A stretch of DNA of 64,000 nt from the NCBI RefSeq assembly GCF_016545825.1, contig NC_052620.1:744001-808000 (forward strand). Direction: 5' to 3'. Every line of letters starts with the position of its first letter. The stretch's first letter is position 1. The notes beneath the pieces are model-generated. The model ran no database searches, had not been told where the DNA came from, and saw only the letters and a program-made list of their open reading frames with translations. This document shows positions 1-10,692 of this stretch, piece by piece. The DNA is from Eucalyptus grandis (lineage: Eukaryota; Streptophyta; Magnoliopsida; Myrtales; Myrtaceae). Both the position numbers and the translations under genes were made by a program.

Positions 1-362
1 TATGTTAAGGTGGACATAATTTAGGTTTTTCCTGCGGGGTCTGCCATTTTCTTTTCATTAGAAATCACGAGACGTTGAATGAAATCACAGTTCACAGGAC
101 TCGACATGCATGCACGCATGCATCCTATGACCATCCCATGATGACGTGGCACTTTGACCAATTCCTCCCTTTTTCCTCCCCTTTTCCTCCCCTTCCCTAC
201 CATTTCCTTCCCATCCTTCCTTGCTTGCTTCCTCCTCCTCTTCCTTCTTCTTCGTTCCCCGTTAAGCTTCAGCGAAACTCTAGTCTCCCTCTCTCTCCCT
301 CTCTCTCTTTCTCTGCACCCCCTGCGCTACGCGTACCAATTTCAGCAGGAGCAGCAGGAGCA

Positions 363-366
<4 letters not shown>

Positions 367-393
<27 letters not shown>
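367..393. repeat. (CAG)9 triplet repeat in probable 5' leader
   Basis: Nine uninterrupted CAG units are preceded by an imperfect CAG/GAG tract starting near 342. It lies upstream of the phosphatase ATG, so it is probably untranslated. In the alternative frames it would encode poly-Gln, poly-Ala or, on the other strand, poly-Leu. Confidence 0.9.
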
Positions 394-394
<1 letters not shown>

Positions 395-670
395 TTCTCC
401 TCGCTTCCCCTGGCCTCCTTTTTCCACGAACCAGGCGCCCGAAGGTTCTTCGTCCCTTCCCTGTTTCGTGTAAGTCCACATTCAACAAACTCGACTCCCT
501 GAACTTGACCCGTTATTCTCGCCTGCACTCTTTTTTCAATTTCCCCCTTCTTTTCTTTTGGGTCTCGAATCTCTGTACACGCCAGCTCTTCTAAGGGGTC
601 TTAGTTTTACTCGGTCATAGATTCGTGTTTGATTTTTCTTCGTCTTCCTTCTTGCTGTACGGGGTTATGC

Positions 671-692
671 AGAGAGAGAGAGAGAGAGAGAG
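671..692. repeat. (AG)11 microsatellite
   Basis: An uninterrupted AG run about 225 bases upstream of the phosphatase start codon. GA runs of this kind are common in plant 5' leaders and can bind GAGA-binding (BBR/BPC) proteins; any regulatory role here is inference. Confidence 0.85.
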
Positions 693-915
693 ATTAGTTG
701 AACAGTTCTCCCTAGAGAGAGAAACAGTCAAGGGTTTTAGGTGGGGAAAACGGCAGGTGCTTTGAGAATAAGATTAAGAATTTTGGGCTTTCAACGTCAG
801 GCCATTTTAATCTGATCGGGACACCAAGTTGCCCTTTTTCAATGCTCTTTCCGGGAACGATCGTTTTTATCGGGTGCTCGTTATTTGCGCGGGTTCGGTA
901 AATTTTCGGCCTGAG

Positions 916-3194
916 ATGTTAGGGGAGGAAGACAGAGACCGGCCTGCAGGCGCCACCCCCCGGAAAACTTACCTGCGCTCTGTTTCGTGGAACGACCGGT
1001 CGCCGTTCAAGCCGAACCCAAGGCCGCAGCTGATTAACAAGGCGCGCGCCTGTTTACCGCCTCTTCAGCCCCTCTCTATTAATCGCCAGAATGTCGAGGA
1101 GTGGCCTAGAGCCGGTTCCGATGACCTTGGCGTGTGGCCTCACCCTCAAACCCCGAGGGGGCCGACCACGAAGCAGCTCGATAATTCGAGTACAGAAACT
1201 CCGGCCATGGAATTTCAGTTCAAGAGGGACAAGCTCGCTTTTTTCAATAAGGAGTGTTCGAGGATTGCTGATCACATATATTTGGGGAGTGATGCCGTAG
1301 CTCAGAACCGGGAATTGTTGAGGCAGAATGGGATTACGCATGTACTCAACTGTGTGGGCTTCGTTTCCCCCGAGTATTTCAAGAGGGACCTTGTGTACAA
1401 GACGCTTTGGTTGCAAGATAGCCCATCCGAAGATATAACAAGCATTCTTTATGATGTGTTTGATTACTTTGAGGATGTTAGAGAACAGGGAGGACGAGTT
1501 CTTGTGCATTGTTGCCAGGGCGTGTCTCGATCGACCTCTTTGGTCATCGCCTATCTCATGTGGAGGGAGGGCCAGAGCTTTGAGGATGCGTTTCAATATG
1601 TGAAGGCTGCTAGAGGGGTGACAAACCCTAATATGGGGTTTGCTTGCCAACTTTTGCAGTGCCAGAAGCGGGTGCATGCTGTGCCTTCAAGCACGACTCC
1701 TATGCTGAGGATGTATCGGATGGCCCCACACTCGCCTTATGATCCTCTCCATCTTGTACCAAAGATGTTGAGCAATCCAAGTGCAGAGAGGCTCGATTCT
1801 CGTGGGGCGTTCATCGTGCACGTTCCTTCTTCCATATATATTTGGTTTGGGAAAGGTTGTAATATCGTTATGCTAAATAAAGCAAAGGAGGCTGCTGGTC
1901 AGGTTATCCGGTACGAAAGGGCACAGGGTCCAATTGTGAGCATTCAAGAAGGGGAAGAGCCTTTTGAGTTTTGGAATGCACTTGGCAATAGACAACTATT
2001 GTCAGATGAATATGAAAGTGTCAAAGAAGAAACTTTATTGGCCGAACATGATACGAGTAATACAAATCCCAGAATTGGTGAAAGAAAAGTCAGTGCTTAT
2101 GATTCGGATTTTGAGATATTTCACAAAGCACTTGCTGGAGGAACCATTCCACCTTTTTCCGTGTCAAACGCTGGTTCAGAAACGTGCCTCCCTGCTAGAG
2201 AAAGAGGGTGGGATAGGCTTCGGCAGAAGTTTGCTAGTGGCGTAATGAAAGAGTTTGTCACAGCATCCAAGGTGAGATGTGATTCTTCTCCATTTAATGG
2301 TACAGCCACTGGGATGGCAAATGAAGGATCAGAAAACCATGATTCACTAAGTAATCCTTCTTCACCATTTAATGGTGCAGCCACTGGGATGGCAAATGAA
2401 GGATCAGAAAACCATGATTCACTAAGTAATCCTTCTTCACCATCAACCCCATCAACCTATCCATGTGGTTCACCAGATTCCTTTAGTTATTTCCTCAAAG
2501 GCAGCTCAGATATGACGAGGGATGACTTTAACGAGGAGGTCGAAAGTGTCACTTGCACTGATCCTTTTTCGTCACCAGTCCCAACACCTTGCGGTTCGCC
2601 AGATTCTTTCTCTTGTATTCCAGTCAACAGCCCCATCATCAGCGCTAAGTCCCCTGCGCTATCACCTTCAACCTCTGATTATGCTAGTTCATTTACCTTT
2701 TCACCCTCGTCCTCTAATTGGTCTGACTTGTCATACTTTTCTTCCCAGCAGCCTTCACCTTCCGGTTGGGAACAAACAGATACTTTTTCTGTTAAGCATG
2801 TTCCTTCGACAATTTTTTCTTGTTTACCATATAAAGAGACTCCACCTTCACCTAGAGAAGTCTGTTCTGTGACTCAGGCCTCGAGGGCCACAAATGTTTC
2901 TTTGCCCTGTAAAGGGGCCTATCCATCATTAGCTGAGCGCAGAGGAAGTAATCCTCCTCCTAGAATGATGTTGGCCTCAGTAGATGAACGACCCTGTGTT
3001 CGCAGAAATTTGGTAAGGTCATGGTCATTTTCTTTAGATGACAGCCTTATGGAGGACAGCGAATGCAGTCAAGCAGATACTGAAGGCTGTGAAGTATATA
3101 CAGAAGTGCTAATGTCAGATGCTGACTCCACGAAGGCTGGCATGGAGTTGGAAAATGAAGTCGAAGCGATGGTTGACAGCAAATTCCCCTGCAT

Positions 3195-3233
<39 letters not shown>

Positions 3234-4310
3234 GTGTGCCTGTGTGAGTGTGTATCTTGCCATGTTATCCATGACTTGAATTGAATTAAGTTAGGGAGGG
3301 ATCTTTATATGATTGACATATTTGTGGGTCGCCCAATATCTTAGCTTACACTAATGATGAGAAATTAAATGCTTAGGTTTTCTGGCCTCACCTTGCATGA
3401 CCATGCAAGAATTAGGATCATGAACTGGTGTCTTTAATGGTTGGTTGCTTTGGTTTAAGAGATAAATGCAGTAGTGTGATACTGCATCTTTCAGAATGAT
3501 TCATGATGGGAGACTAGTTTTGGGTCTTGAGTTGTCACTAACTGGAAATGAATCGAGAGGATAGTTCAGCCAGCTTAGTTGCTAACTTGTTATGGTCAAG
3601 GATCGCAAGATGGATTTGGAATATTTCATTTCATGTGTTCATATGCTTCGTTCAAAGATGAACGAGGTGGCCTGCTTACGTTTACAAATTAGTTTTCCCA
3701 ATTGATGGATATGCTATCGTGATGATTTTGAGGCAGAATTGGGGCGAATGTTGTCTGGTATTGAAGCAAGGCAGGATATTGGGGCATATAATCCAACTAT
3801 TTAATGTTGAGTATGACAGCAATTAAATCGCATCTAAAGAAAGTGGGGATTTGTGTTGCTTCTTTTCAGACAGATTTATGTCTGTTGCGTTGGGACGGAT
3901 ATCAGTCGGTAGCCATTAGGATGAAAATTCTCTTTAATTGAGTATTTAGCAGGGTACAGCAAAGGTAAGTTGGGGCGCAGGAAAAATTATTCCTTGTCTG
4001 GGACATTAATTTGAGAATACCGAGGGTTGGTTGAAGTCAAGAAACAATTCTGTGTTGTAACATGTAGACAAGATGCTGGACTTATTTCTCAGCATTTCGT
4101 TCTGGTACTTGTTTTAATTTGAGCTGACCAATGACTAACAGAAAAAATGGCAGTTTCATAATATGAGTACATTTTAAAGCCCAGAATTCCGCATTGTTAC
4201 ACTGAAATATGTGGTTGGGCAAGAAAAGAAAACATACCAATTAGTGGATGCAAAAGATGTTTATCTAGGCATTAATAGTATAATTAGTGGATCTTCGTCA
4301 TTCTCACCCC

Positions 4311-4349
<39 letters not shown>

Positions 4350-4464
4350 CGTGCGTGGGTTTGGCTGGTATGTGCTGGAATTTTGTGTTGATTGGTAATG
4401 TTGCATAAGATGCCTGATCTTAACATTCAAAGAGATGATATTTGCAGAAGGTACGAGGATTTAA
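916..4464 (+). CDS. MKP1: MKP1-type dual-specificity MAP kinase phosphatase
   Basis: Plant MKP1 proteins dephosphorylate the TxY loop of stress-activated MAP kinases (MPK3/MPK6) in the cytosol. Exon 1 is read as 916–3196. The ATG at 916 gives MLGEEDRD and is the first in-frame ATG; an earlier in-frame TTG at 829 is not a plausible start. The dual-specificity phosphatase domain covers roughly residues 115–260, with the catalytic loop HCCQGVSRS (Cys nucleophile, Arg) and the general-acid aspartate in the LQDSPSED segment. A gelsolin-like segment follows (about 305–375), then a long Ser/Pro-rich tail with repeated SPxPTPCGSPDSFS motifs. A GT donor after 3196 would join a cag-preceded exon at 4448, giving EGTRI and a stop at 4464 (765 aa). 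Without splicing the frame runs through a CT repeat to a stop at 3279. The family is certain; the 3' end is not. Confidence 0.85.
2284..2433 (+). repeat. In-frame 75-bp tandem duplication inside the MKP1 tail
   Basis: Two adjacent 75-nt copies encode the same 25 residues, beginning SSPFNG and ending SLSNP, with one substitution (TAT to AAT in the protein). A short third start (SSPST) follows. The near-identity indicates a recent slippage or unequal-crossover event that kept the frame. Confidence 0.9.
3198..3231. repeat. (TC)17 microsatellite at the exon 1 splice donor
   Basis: The run starts with the T of the proposed GT donor that ends MKP1 exon 1. If it is not spliced out it is translated as alternating Ser-Leu. 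Confidence 0.85.
4313..4348. repeat. (CT)n microsatellite near the 3' end of the MKP1 intron
   Basis: A second CT run lies about 100 bases before the proposed acceptor at 4447, so CT runs stand near both ends of the intron. Confidence 0.85.
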
Positions 4465-5272
4465 GGTGGAGCAGTTAGTGATGTTCTGCAGTCGCACGGT
4501 GGGAAACATCCTTACGTTCAAATGGATTTTGCCCAAATGCTGAAAGACTGGAGATGTCAGAGTTTACATTACATAATGCACTTACAGATGGTAAGAAAAG
4601 AACCTGATATCTTTTATGAGCAGAACGGATCTCGCGACCAAGATTCACGTATTCATGACCATCGCGGACTCGGTTGTGCCATTGCCTACATGTAATGAAA
4701 CTAATGTTTCAAGACTTGAGGGCATATTTTGGCATCCCAGGCAGTGCAAGTGATGCTGCTTGTGCGATGATTTGGGAGGAACGGAAGCTGTTAATATATG
4801 AAGTCATGTATAGAAAACAACCCTGCTGCAATACTTATAATTAGTAGAGGTAAATAGTGTCATGTAACTGAGCAATTGGGGATGAATGGGATATGTCTAG
4901 AATGAAATAAGGTATTTGAGAGCACTTTTCTTTTTATAATTCACGTGTATCAAGGTTCACTGAGTATCCTGCGCCGAAAGTGCTGCCATTTCTTCTAGTT
5001 GACCTTCGGGTCATGTTGCAAGTGCGTTGGACTGGTGTTTTGGTATGAACCGGGAAATGCTTTATTGCTCCCGCCAGAGTTAACAGAGGATGGTTTTTCC
5101 AAGCTGGGTATCAAGGGGATCGCACCAGCCAGTGCTTTTTGATGGCCTATTTAACGAAGTTACGTCTGTCCATGTTTTGGATTTGAACAGCGCATCTGGC
5201 GCAATGGATATGCAGTCTGCATTGGATGTTATTTGCGTTTTGCTCGTAAGGAAATCATGTTATAGCCAAAAC
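4465..5272 (+). other. MKP1 3' untranslated region and intergenic DNA
   Basis: After the proposed stop there is no open frame resembling a known protein. The sequence to about 4950 looks like a plant 3' untranslated region, being AT-rich with no coding signature. The remainder up to the hAT-like element shows nothing I recognise; the small open frame at 5090–5275 has no family features. Confidence 0.4.
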
Positions 5273-6290
5273 TAGAGCTATTAAACGGGTGGGTCGGGTC
5301 GGGTCATTAATGGTCCGACCCAAATTGACCCATCCCATTTACACCTAATATAAATTTTTCGACCCATACCCAACCCGTATCCCCTTCCCTTTCTCTCTCT
5401 ATTCAATGGCTTCCTCTTCTTCGCAACCCCTCCTCCGCTACCTCCTTGCGGCGGCCCTCCTCCTCCTCCTCCTCTTAGCTCTCGCCACCGACGTTGTTGG
5501 CTACTCCTCCCAGAAGCTCACTAACAGCACCTCAACTCCACCTGCCTTGACCTCACCACCTCTCCGCCTCCCTCCACTTCTCCTACAACCCCGCCAACTC
5601 CTCTACCGCCATCGCCTTCGTCACCGCCCCACCCAAGGGCGAGGATGACTGGGTCTCCTGGGCCCTCAACCCCACCACCACCAGCATGTTTAGCGTCTAG
5701 GCCCTCATTGCCTTTCGCGACATTGGCGTCATGACCGTGAAGACCTACAACATCATGTCCACCGCAGTCAAGGAGTCGCCGATCTCGTTCGAGACATGAG
5801 ACTGGGCCGCTAGTACAACTCAGCCGATGGCACGATGAGGATCTACGCGAAGATCAAGGTGCCCGTTGGCAACCCAGTGTAGTTGAACCAAGTGTGGCAG
5901 GTGGGGTCAAGCGTGACAAACAACATGCTGGCCTCTCACACGACAATGGACGGGACAAGGCGATGATGGGCGGTGACAAGCGGCGATGGGCGGTGACGAG
6001 CAGCGATGAGGCGACGATAGGCGACAACAAGCGGCAATAGGCGATGGAGGTGGTGGCGAATCAAATTCATGGAAGCGGATAGGGGTAGGGTAGACTAGAT
6101 CATGGGTAATAGGTTGGTAAATGGGTCTTAAATGAGTACAGAGTAGACCCATTTAAGACCCATATATTTTAGTCTTTTTATTTTTAAAACTCATCATGGG
6201 TGCCTTGAGAAATAAGACATAACCCATTAACAATCCATTTAAGCAAATATGGGTCCATAAATGGGTTGCATACCCGTTTTAACACTTCTA
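5273..6290. mobile_element. Non-autonomous hAT-like element carrying a captured gene fragment
   Basis: The element starts TAGAGCTATTAAACGGGT, and its other end, read on the opposite strand, is TAGAAGTGTTAAAACGGGT, so the termini are inverted repeats. The flanking 8-mers are GCCAAAAC (5265–5272) and ACCAAAAC (6291–6298), a target duplication with one mismatch. Eight-base duplications with TAGRG-type ends fit the hAT superfamily. Sub-terminal GGGTC/GACCC repeats occur at both ends. The interior holds no transposase; instead it carries a decayed DOMON-protein gene fragment and a degenerate GGCGATGGGCGGTGAC-type repeat array (about 5950–6050). A related relic lies near 9990. Confidence 0.72.
5406..5950 (+). 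pseudogene. AIR12/DOMON-domain protein-like fragment, broken, inside the hAT-like element
   Basis: The fragment opens with an ATG and a strong signal-peptide-like stretch (MASSSSQPLL then a Leu/Ala run). After a frame change near 5550, it continues with residues typical of AIR12-like apoplastic cytochrome b561/DOMON proteins: YNPANSSTAIAF, DDWVSWALNPT, ALIAFRDIGVMTVKTYN, then IYAKIKVPVGN and LNQVWQVGSSV. In-frame stops interrupt it at SMFSV*A and FET*DW, and again before LNQVW. It therefore cannot encode a full protein. AIR12 family members are GPI-anchored b-type cytochromes of the apoplast. The location between inverted repeats suggests capture by the transposon. Confidence 0.72.
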
Positions 6291-6322
6291 ACCAAAACTA
6301 ACGATATAATCAAATATTTCTT

Positions 6323-6345
6323 GAGAGAGAGAGAGAGAGAGAGAG
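6323..6345. repeat. (GA)n microsatellite
   Basis: A GA run of about 23 bases just downstream of the hAT-like element. Confidence 0.8.
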
Positions 6346-6370
6346 CGAGGGGTTTGGGCAAAAGCGAAGG

Positions 6371-6855
6371 TGTTTGGTTCAATTTTTTTAGCATTTTGGA
6401 GATATGCAATTGCATCTCCAATGGGGTTGAAAGGCCTTTGGGGGAATGGAGGGGTAGAAGTGCATTGGGAAGTTGCATTTTCAAAATGCAATTTCTGGTA
6501 CTGTTCATCTCTTCGATGGAGAAGCCAATCAGAGGCCAACAACTACCGGCCAAGGGGTCCACGTGCCGGTGACGCGCCAGCTACCGCCGGCCAAGGTTCG
6601 CTCAACCTCAGCGACCATCGCCAGACCTTAGGCGACACCTAGGTCGCGCGACCCAAGCAGCCAAATTTGATCATCCGTCCAAAGGGGCGGACTTCAAAAG
6701 AGAAAATAGAAATTTGTTTTTTTTTTAATTTAATAAAAGTCATTTATAAATGCAAATTTTACTAAACAATATTTATATTTCGAAAAATCCCCTTCACCCA
6801 AAGGTATTTGCATTTTAACAAATGTATTCCCCAAAAGCCGAACCAAACGGGCCCT
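6371..6855. repeat. Possible MITE with GTTTGGTTC-type ends
   Basis: The left end reads GTGTTTGGTTC and the right end reads ...GAACCAAACGGGCC, so the two ends are inverted copies of a GTTTGGTTC core, a common plant MITE terminus. The interior has several short hairpins built on TGCATTTT/AAAATGCA. I could not define a convincing target duplication, so boundaries are approximate. Confidence 0.35.
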
Positions 6856-8914
6856 AAGTATTAGAATTATACGTTATGCCATCCTCGTCAAATGGAAACC
6901 GGATTTGTCAGTACTATTTTGTTCTACTCATAGGATAGAAACCTGCCATGGAACATTTTGAAGAAAAGCAGACGCAAAAGCAAAAGCCAAACCCTAGTGA
7001 GTAGAGTAATGCAGCACTTACATGACAACTAGACAGCCGGGAAGCAATTGATTTGAGATTTGGAGACAGATTATCTACAACTCGATGTGCCCTGAGAATT
7101 AGGAACAAGAAAAGCTTCTGTTTTGGAATCTCCACAATTTCAATGAACTCCTCCATGTCTCATGTGAAAAATACTGCAGCAATTCTGCTTGTGAAGATGC
7201 ATTTCTTGCTTCCACTCCTTCGTTGTCACATCAAAGCCGAGCCTACCTGAGCATCAATGACTCGAAGGCTGCCTAAATTTTTGGAAGTTGGTCAACATAG
7301 CCCTAAGGCATATCAATAAACACGAAAAATTATTTGGTTGCTGCCACCGCTCATCATGGCTGGAGTCATTACATGTCCCCCCGTTTGCTTCCAATGCTGT
7401 GTAACCGATGGCAAATTCATCTCAGTCCATACAAATCCTCACATCGTCAAGAAACTCCAGCTTATGAATGGTCCACAAATAACCATGACAACAAGACATA
7501 TGCGTATCAAGCAACAAATCCAACAATCCATCAAATGAAAATTTCATTGCTGACATTATTGTAACAAAAATGTTCTTTCATAGAATCCTTTAATTGAAGA
7601 GATCTACATATCGCGAAGCTGAGAAAATTGAGTCCTCACGTATGGTAACAAACTGCTGCATAACACTCCTATAGACCCCTGCAATAATACAATCAGCAAC
7701 ATTTAGTGAGCACCTTAAAATGCAAAATGAGATTGGCAAACATGTGAAGACAATGGGGACAAACAAATCAGACAGACGAGAAAAAGCCTTTATTGAGAGG
7801 GTGGTAGAAACAAAGAGACACCACAACATAAATTACAGATTGAAAAGAAATTGAATACTGGAAAAAACAATCCTCAGCTTGGACAGCACAGTCCTTTCTC
7901 CAATCCTTTCGATGGCAGTGTCATCCTAGGCTTATAATCTGACTGAGCGGGACCATTGTAGAAGAACATGCACAATAGATCCTTTTGATGGATTGAATGT
8001 TTGCTCAAGTGACTAAAGACAAGAAGCTGCTCATTTGTTCGACTTAATTCATAGCAAATTAACCACCTTCAGCCCTTTCAAAATCTCACAATTGATGTAC
8101 TAAGTGATAACTTGATGTCCAATGAATAGTTTTGGCAGGGTGCCCAAAAACCGCGCATAACAGCACTTGCCATTAAGGCAGCAGCCAACTCAACTATCAG
8201 ATAGACACTGGTATGAGATACACATATCAAACTGGGGAAATTGTGAACTGCGGAAGGCATAATCCAGGTATCTACTTCCAGTCAGCTACATATGACCAAC
8301 ACCACCACCTTACATTACCACACCGTAAACTTTTTAAAAAGATTTAAGTTGTTCCTTCATTAAGCCTAGTGAAATAATTTCCACTAGCAAGCAAGCAATG
8401 AATTTTGCGATTACATAGGATCCATTGACGAGCTCAAACTTGAAAATTCACAAGAAAGGTAAATCAGAGCCTTTGTCAAGCTGTGAATTGGGTGAGATTA
8501 AAGGCCGGTGAAGCAACCAAGTGATTGCTCATCGGTTTTATGCTCTCAATCAAGCACTTCCTCTCTCTATATGTATATTTTCTCCGGCAGTCATTTCACC
8601 AGCGAGCCAAAAGCCCAATCAGCTCGGACTTGTACAACCAAATCCGCAGTATCACTTCAGGTACCGTTGACAGAAAACAACGCATCGGTGCATAAGCATT
8701 GCAACAGCATCCGAAGCTTAAGATCGATTAAAGTTATTCACATTAATCCCCCTAAGCACTCATTGGCGAAAGCATCGCAAACGAACAATTTCAATCTCTC
8801 CATCTTTCCCCGTCCAACAAAGCTATCCGATTCAAACGGAACCGAGCAAACATCGCACATCGAGCACGTCATCGATCGCCACAAAAAAGATAAAGAAAAG
8901 AAAAAGAGGAAATT
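6856..8914. other. No gene recognised; possible 3' portion of the bS21m transcription unit
   Basis: No open frame here has family features on either strand. On the − strand, downstream of the bS21m stop, there is an AATAAA hexamer at 7789–7794. A splice-donor-like AG|GTGAAA overlaps that gene's stop codon, so part of this region may be untranslated exon or intron of that gene. That is inference. Confidence 0.3.
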
Positions 8915-9244
8915 TCACCTGACTTTCTTGATGAGGATGGCCTTGAGCTTGCGAGCGAGGTCCTGGGACCGGATCTTGCGCTCGAGGAGCTTGCGGGCCA
9001 GGACGCGCTTCTCGGAGTTCTTGAGGTGGTGCGTCTGCTCGCGCTTGATCAGGCGCTCGATCCCGCTCGACTGCATCGTCCGCTGCATGAAGCCGAGGGC
9101 CTGCTCGAGGTTGCCATTCAGGACCTTCACTCGGATCCCCCGCGACTGCTGGTGGTTAAGGTGGCCGCCGCCGCCGCCGCCGCCGCAGGAAGCCCAGCTC
9201 GGCCGCTGCAGGATGGAGGACGCTCGTCGCGCGAGGTGGTTCAT
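8915..9244 (-). CDS. Mitochondrial small ribosomal subunit protein bS21m
   Basis: This 109-residue protein starts MNHLARRASSIL at 9244. The N-terminus is basic and Arg/Ser-rich, as expected of a mitochondrial targeting peptide, followed by a poly-Gly run (about 21–27). The S21 domain then begins with SRGIRVKVLNGNLEQAL and includes the basic segment ERLIKREQTHHLKNSEKR and the tail ARKLKAILIKKVR. bS21 sits near the platform of the bacterial-type small subunit. Length and sequence match plant S21 family proteins. The frame is open upstream of 9244 but has no earlier ATG. The TGA stop overlaps a donor-like AG|GTGAAA, so a spliced alternative C-terminus is possible. It lies head-to-head across about 7 kb with the eIF4B gene. 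Confidence 0.87.
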   Translation of the reverse strand: MNHLARRASSILQRPSWASCGGGGGGGHLNHQQSRGIRVKVLNGNLEQALGFMQRTMQSSGIERLIKREQTHHLKNSEKRVLARKLLERKIRSQDLARKLKAILIKKVR

Positions 9245-9250
9245 TTCGCC

Positions 9251-9258
9251 TAGGGTTT
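9251..9258 (-). promoter_or_regulatory. Telo-box (AAACCCTA) upstream of bS21m
   Basis: AAACCCTA on the − strand lies six bases before the start codon. Telo-boxes are known cis-elements of plant ribosomal protein and translation-factor genes, which agrees with the assignment of the gene. Confidence 0.55.
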
Positions 9259-10296
9259 TTGCCTCTTTCCGGCGTCCCCCATGCGACTCCAATTTTTGGG
9301 TGAAATTCTCGGGGACGGCGGTGAAGCGGCGCGCGCGCGTGACTACAGTGAAGAGGTGACGCGCGTGGGTCTGAGAGCAATCCTCGCTTCGATCTCGTCA
9401 TCGCATTCGACATCACGTATTCGTAAAGAGCGTAAGAAAAACAGTGAAGTCAGCCAAGAAAATCTTTGGAGGAATTATGCAAAATCCGGTGAATTTAGCG
9501 AGTTCATTTCGTGAAAAATGAATAATTAAAAAATATTTTTGTAAATAATGATCGTTTTTATCATTTATAAAAAATAAAAATATACCCATGTTTTTCTTTT
9601 GCTGGAGTATAGTAACTTTTGACATACATTAAATCTAATTATTAAAACGAGCTTACTAAAGTTATCAGAAGAAATACCCACTATCGATCATGATTTTTTA
9701 TGACCTACTTAAAGAGTTATTAAACACTGACCAAAATTTTTTTTTATTAAATTCAAACAAAAAAGAAAAAAAAAAGCATATTATTAGCTATACAGTATAA
9801 AGTAAAATAAAAGTAATGAAAGTAAAGATTTGAATGGTGTATTCTATTCTCAATTTAGAGCAGCACAAATAAATTTAGAAAATAAGATAGTCAATATTTA
9901 CCAAATAAAAGCCATATTTCCTCTATTTAGGTCTTTATTCTTTAGGCCTTACTTGCAGGCGAACACCAAGCCTTTTTCTATGGCAAAAACTAGACTTGTT
10001 AAACATATGACTCAAATCGGGTTTGGGTCGAGTGATAAATGGTCCGACCCAAATCAACCCATTTAATCTATTTATGACCCACTTATCACACTGCAAAATT
10101 TTTTACCCATATTTAACTCATACCCAACCCATTTAACTCAACCTAAGAAAGCATATTTTTTATGATTTTTTTTTCAAAAATGGTATTGCTAAAAAAACTT
10201 TATACAACCCCTCACGAACCTATGGGTGTGTACTTTTGTATCGTCCACTTGAAGCTGCAATTAGAGGGGACGACATTAGTGTCAAAAGGTGCTTCC
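9259..10296. other. AT-rich intergenic DNA with a hAT-like relic
   Basis: After about 100 GC-rich bases of probable promoter, the stretch is AT-rich and without gene features. The relic near 9990–10145 is listed separately. Confidence 0.4.
9990..10145. repeat. Relic of the GGGTC/GACCC hAT-like family
   Basis: The sequence beginning CTAGACTTGTTAAAC, with AAATGGTCCGACCCAAAT and repeated AACCCATTTAA, resembles the left end of the element at 5273 (TAGAGCTATTAAAC, TAATGGTCCGACCCAAAT). No matching right end was found, so this is a truncated copy. Confidence 0.5.
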
Positions 10297-10692
10297 TGTT
10301 AGAAAATTTGGGAAAAACCATGATCCCAATAATCGAGATCAATTGTAGAGACGTGTAAATTCTGTACTAACCTCTAGCCATTTATGATATCAAAAAATAG
10401 ATACACGGAGCTTCAAAAATTGTAAATAGGCACTTCTAGTTAGTTACCCTCTTGATGTTTATGGTGTATTATTCAATTATCATCTAATTAGAATAATGAG
10501 AATGAAGAGAGGGTTTGGCTTAGATGACCTGTTTATATGTCCATACAAATTATAGTAGATATAGTCTTCTATTAAGAATAATCCTAGTAGATATGGTCAA
10601 TCTCCATAGTTATTTGGATAATAAATCCGTAATGAAATCTAATGTAGGCAATTTTAACTGAATGTGGGCTCATATTAAATAAAATTATAACA
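10297..10692 (-). repeat. 3' LTR of the Copia element
   Basis: About 396 bp. On the − strand it begins TGTTATAATTTTATTT and ends CTAACA. It aligns along its length with the split right-hand LTR, sharing for example AACCTCTAGCCATTTATGAT and GAGAGGGTTTGGCTTAGATG. Confidence 0.8.

Larger units (their letters stand above)
1..915 (+). promoter_or_regulatory. Upstream region and probable 5' leader of the MKP1-type phosphatase gene
   Basis: This stretch holds no convincing gene. From about 170 it is pyrimidine-rich (runs of tcctcc, ctctct), as plant 5' leaders often are. It then holds a CAG-type triplet run and a GA run before the first ATG of the downstream phosphatase. Several short upstream reading frames cross the triplet run, but they translate simple sequence and look accidental. 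The transcription start cannot be placed by eye. A direct in-frame ATG for the phosphatase occurs only at 916. Confidence 0.45.

Noticed and set aside
75..594. Long open frames over the CAG run (poly-Gln, poly-Ala, poly-Leu)
   Set aside because: They are products of simple-sequence composition in a probable 5' leader and have no family features.
829..915. Upstream extension of the MKP1 frame from a TTG codon
   Set aside because: It has no ATG before 916, and the residues do not resemble MKP1 N-termini; plant translation starts at ATG.
1054..1677. − strand 207-codon open frame opposite MKP1
   Set aside because: It is a shadow of the well-supported phosphatase domain on the other strand.
8508..9359. 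+ strand 283-codon open frame overlapping bS21m
   Set aside because: The Arg-rich translation mirrors the bS21m coding strand, and the rest has no protein-like composition.
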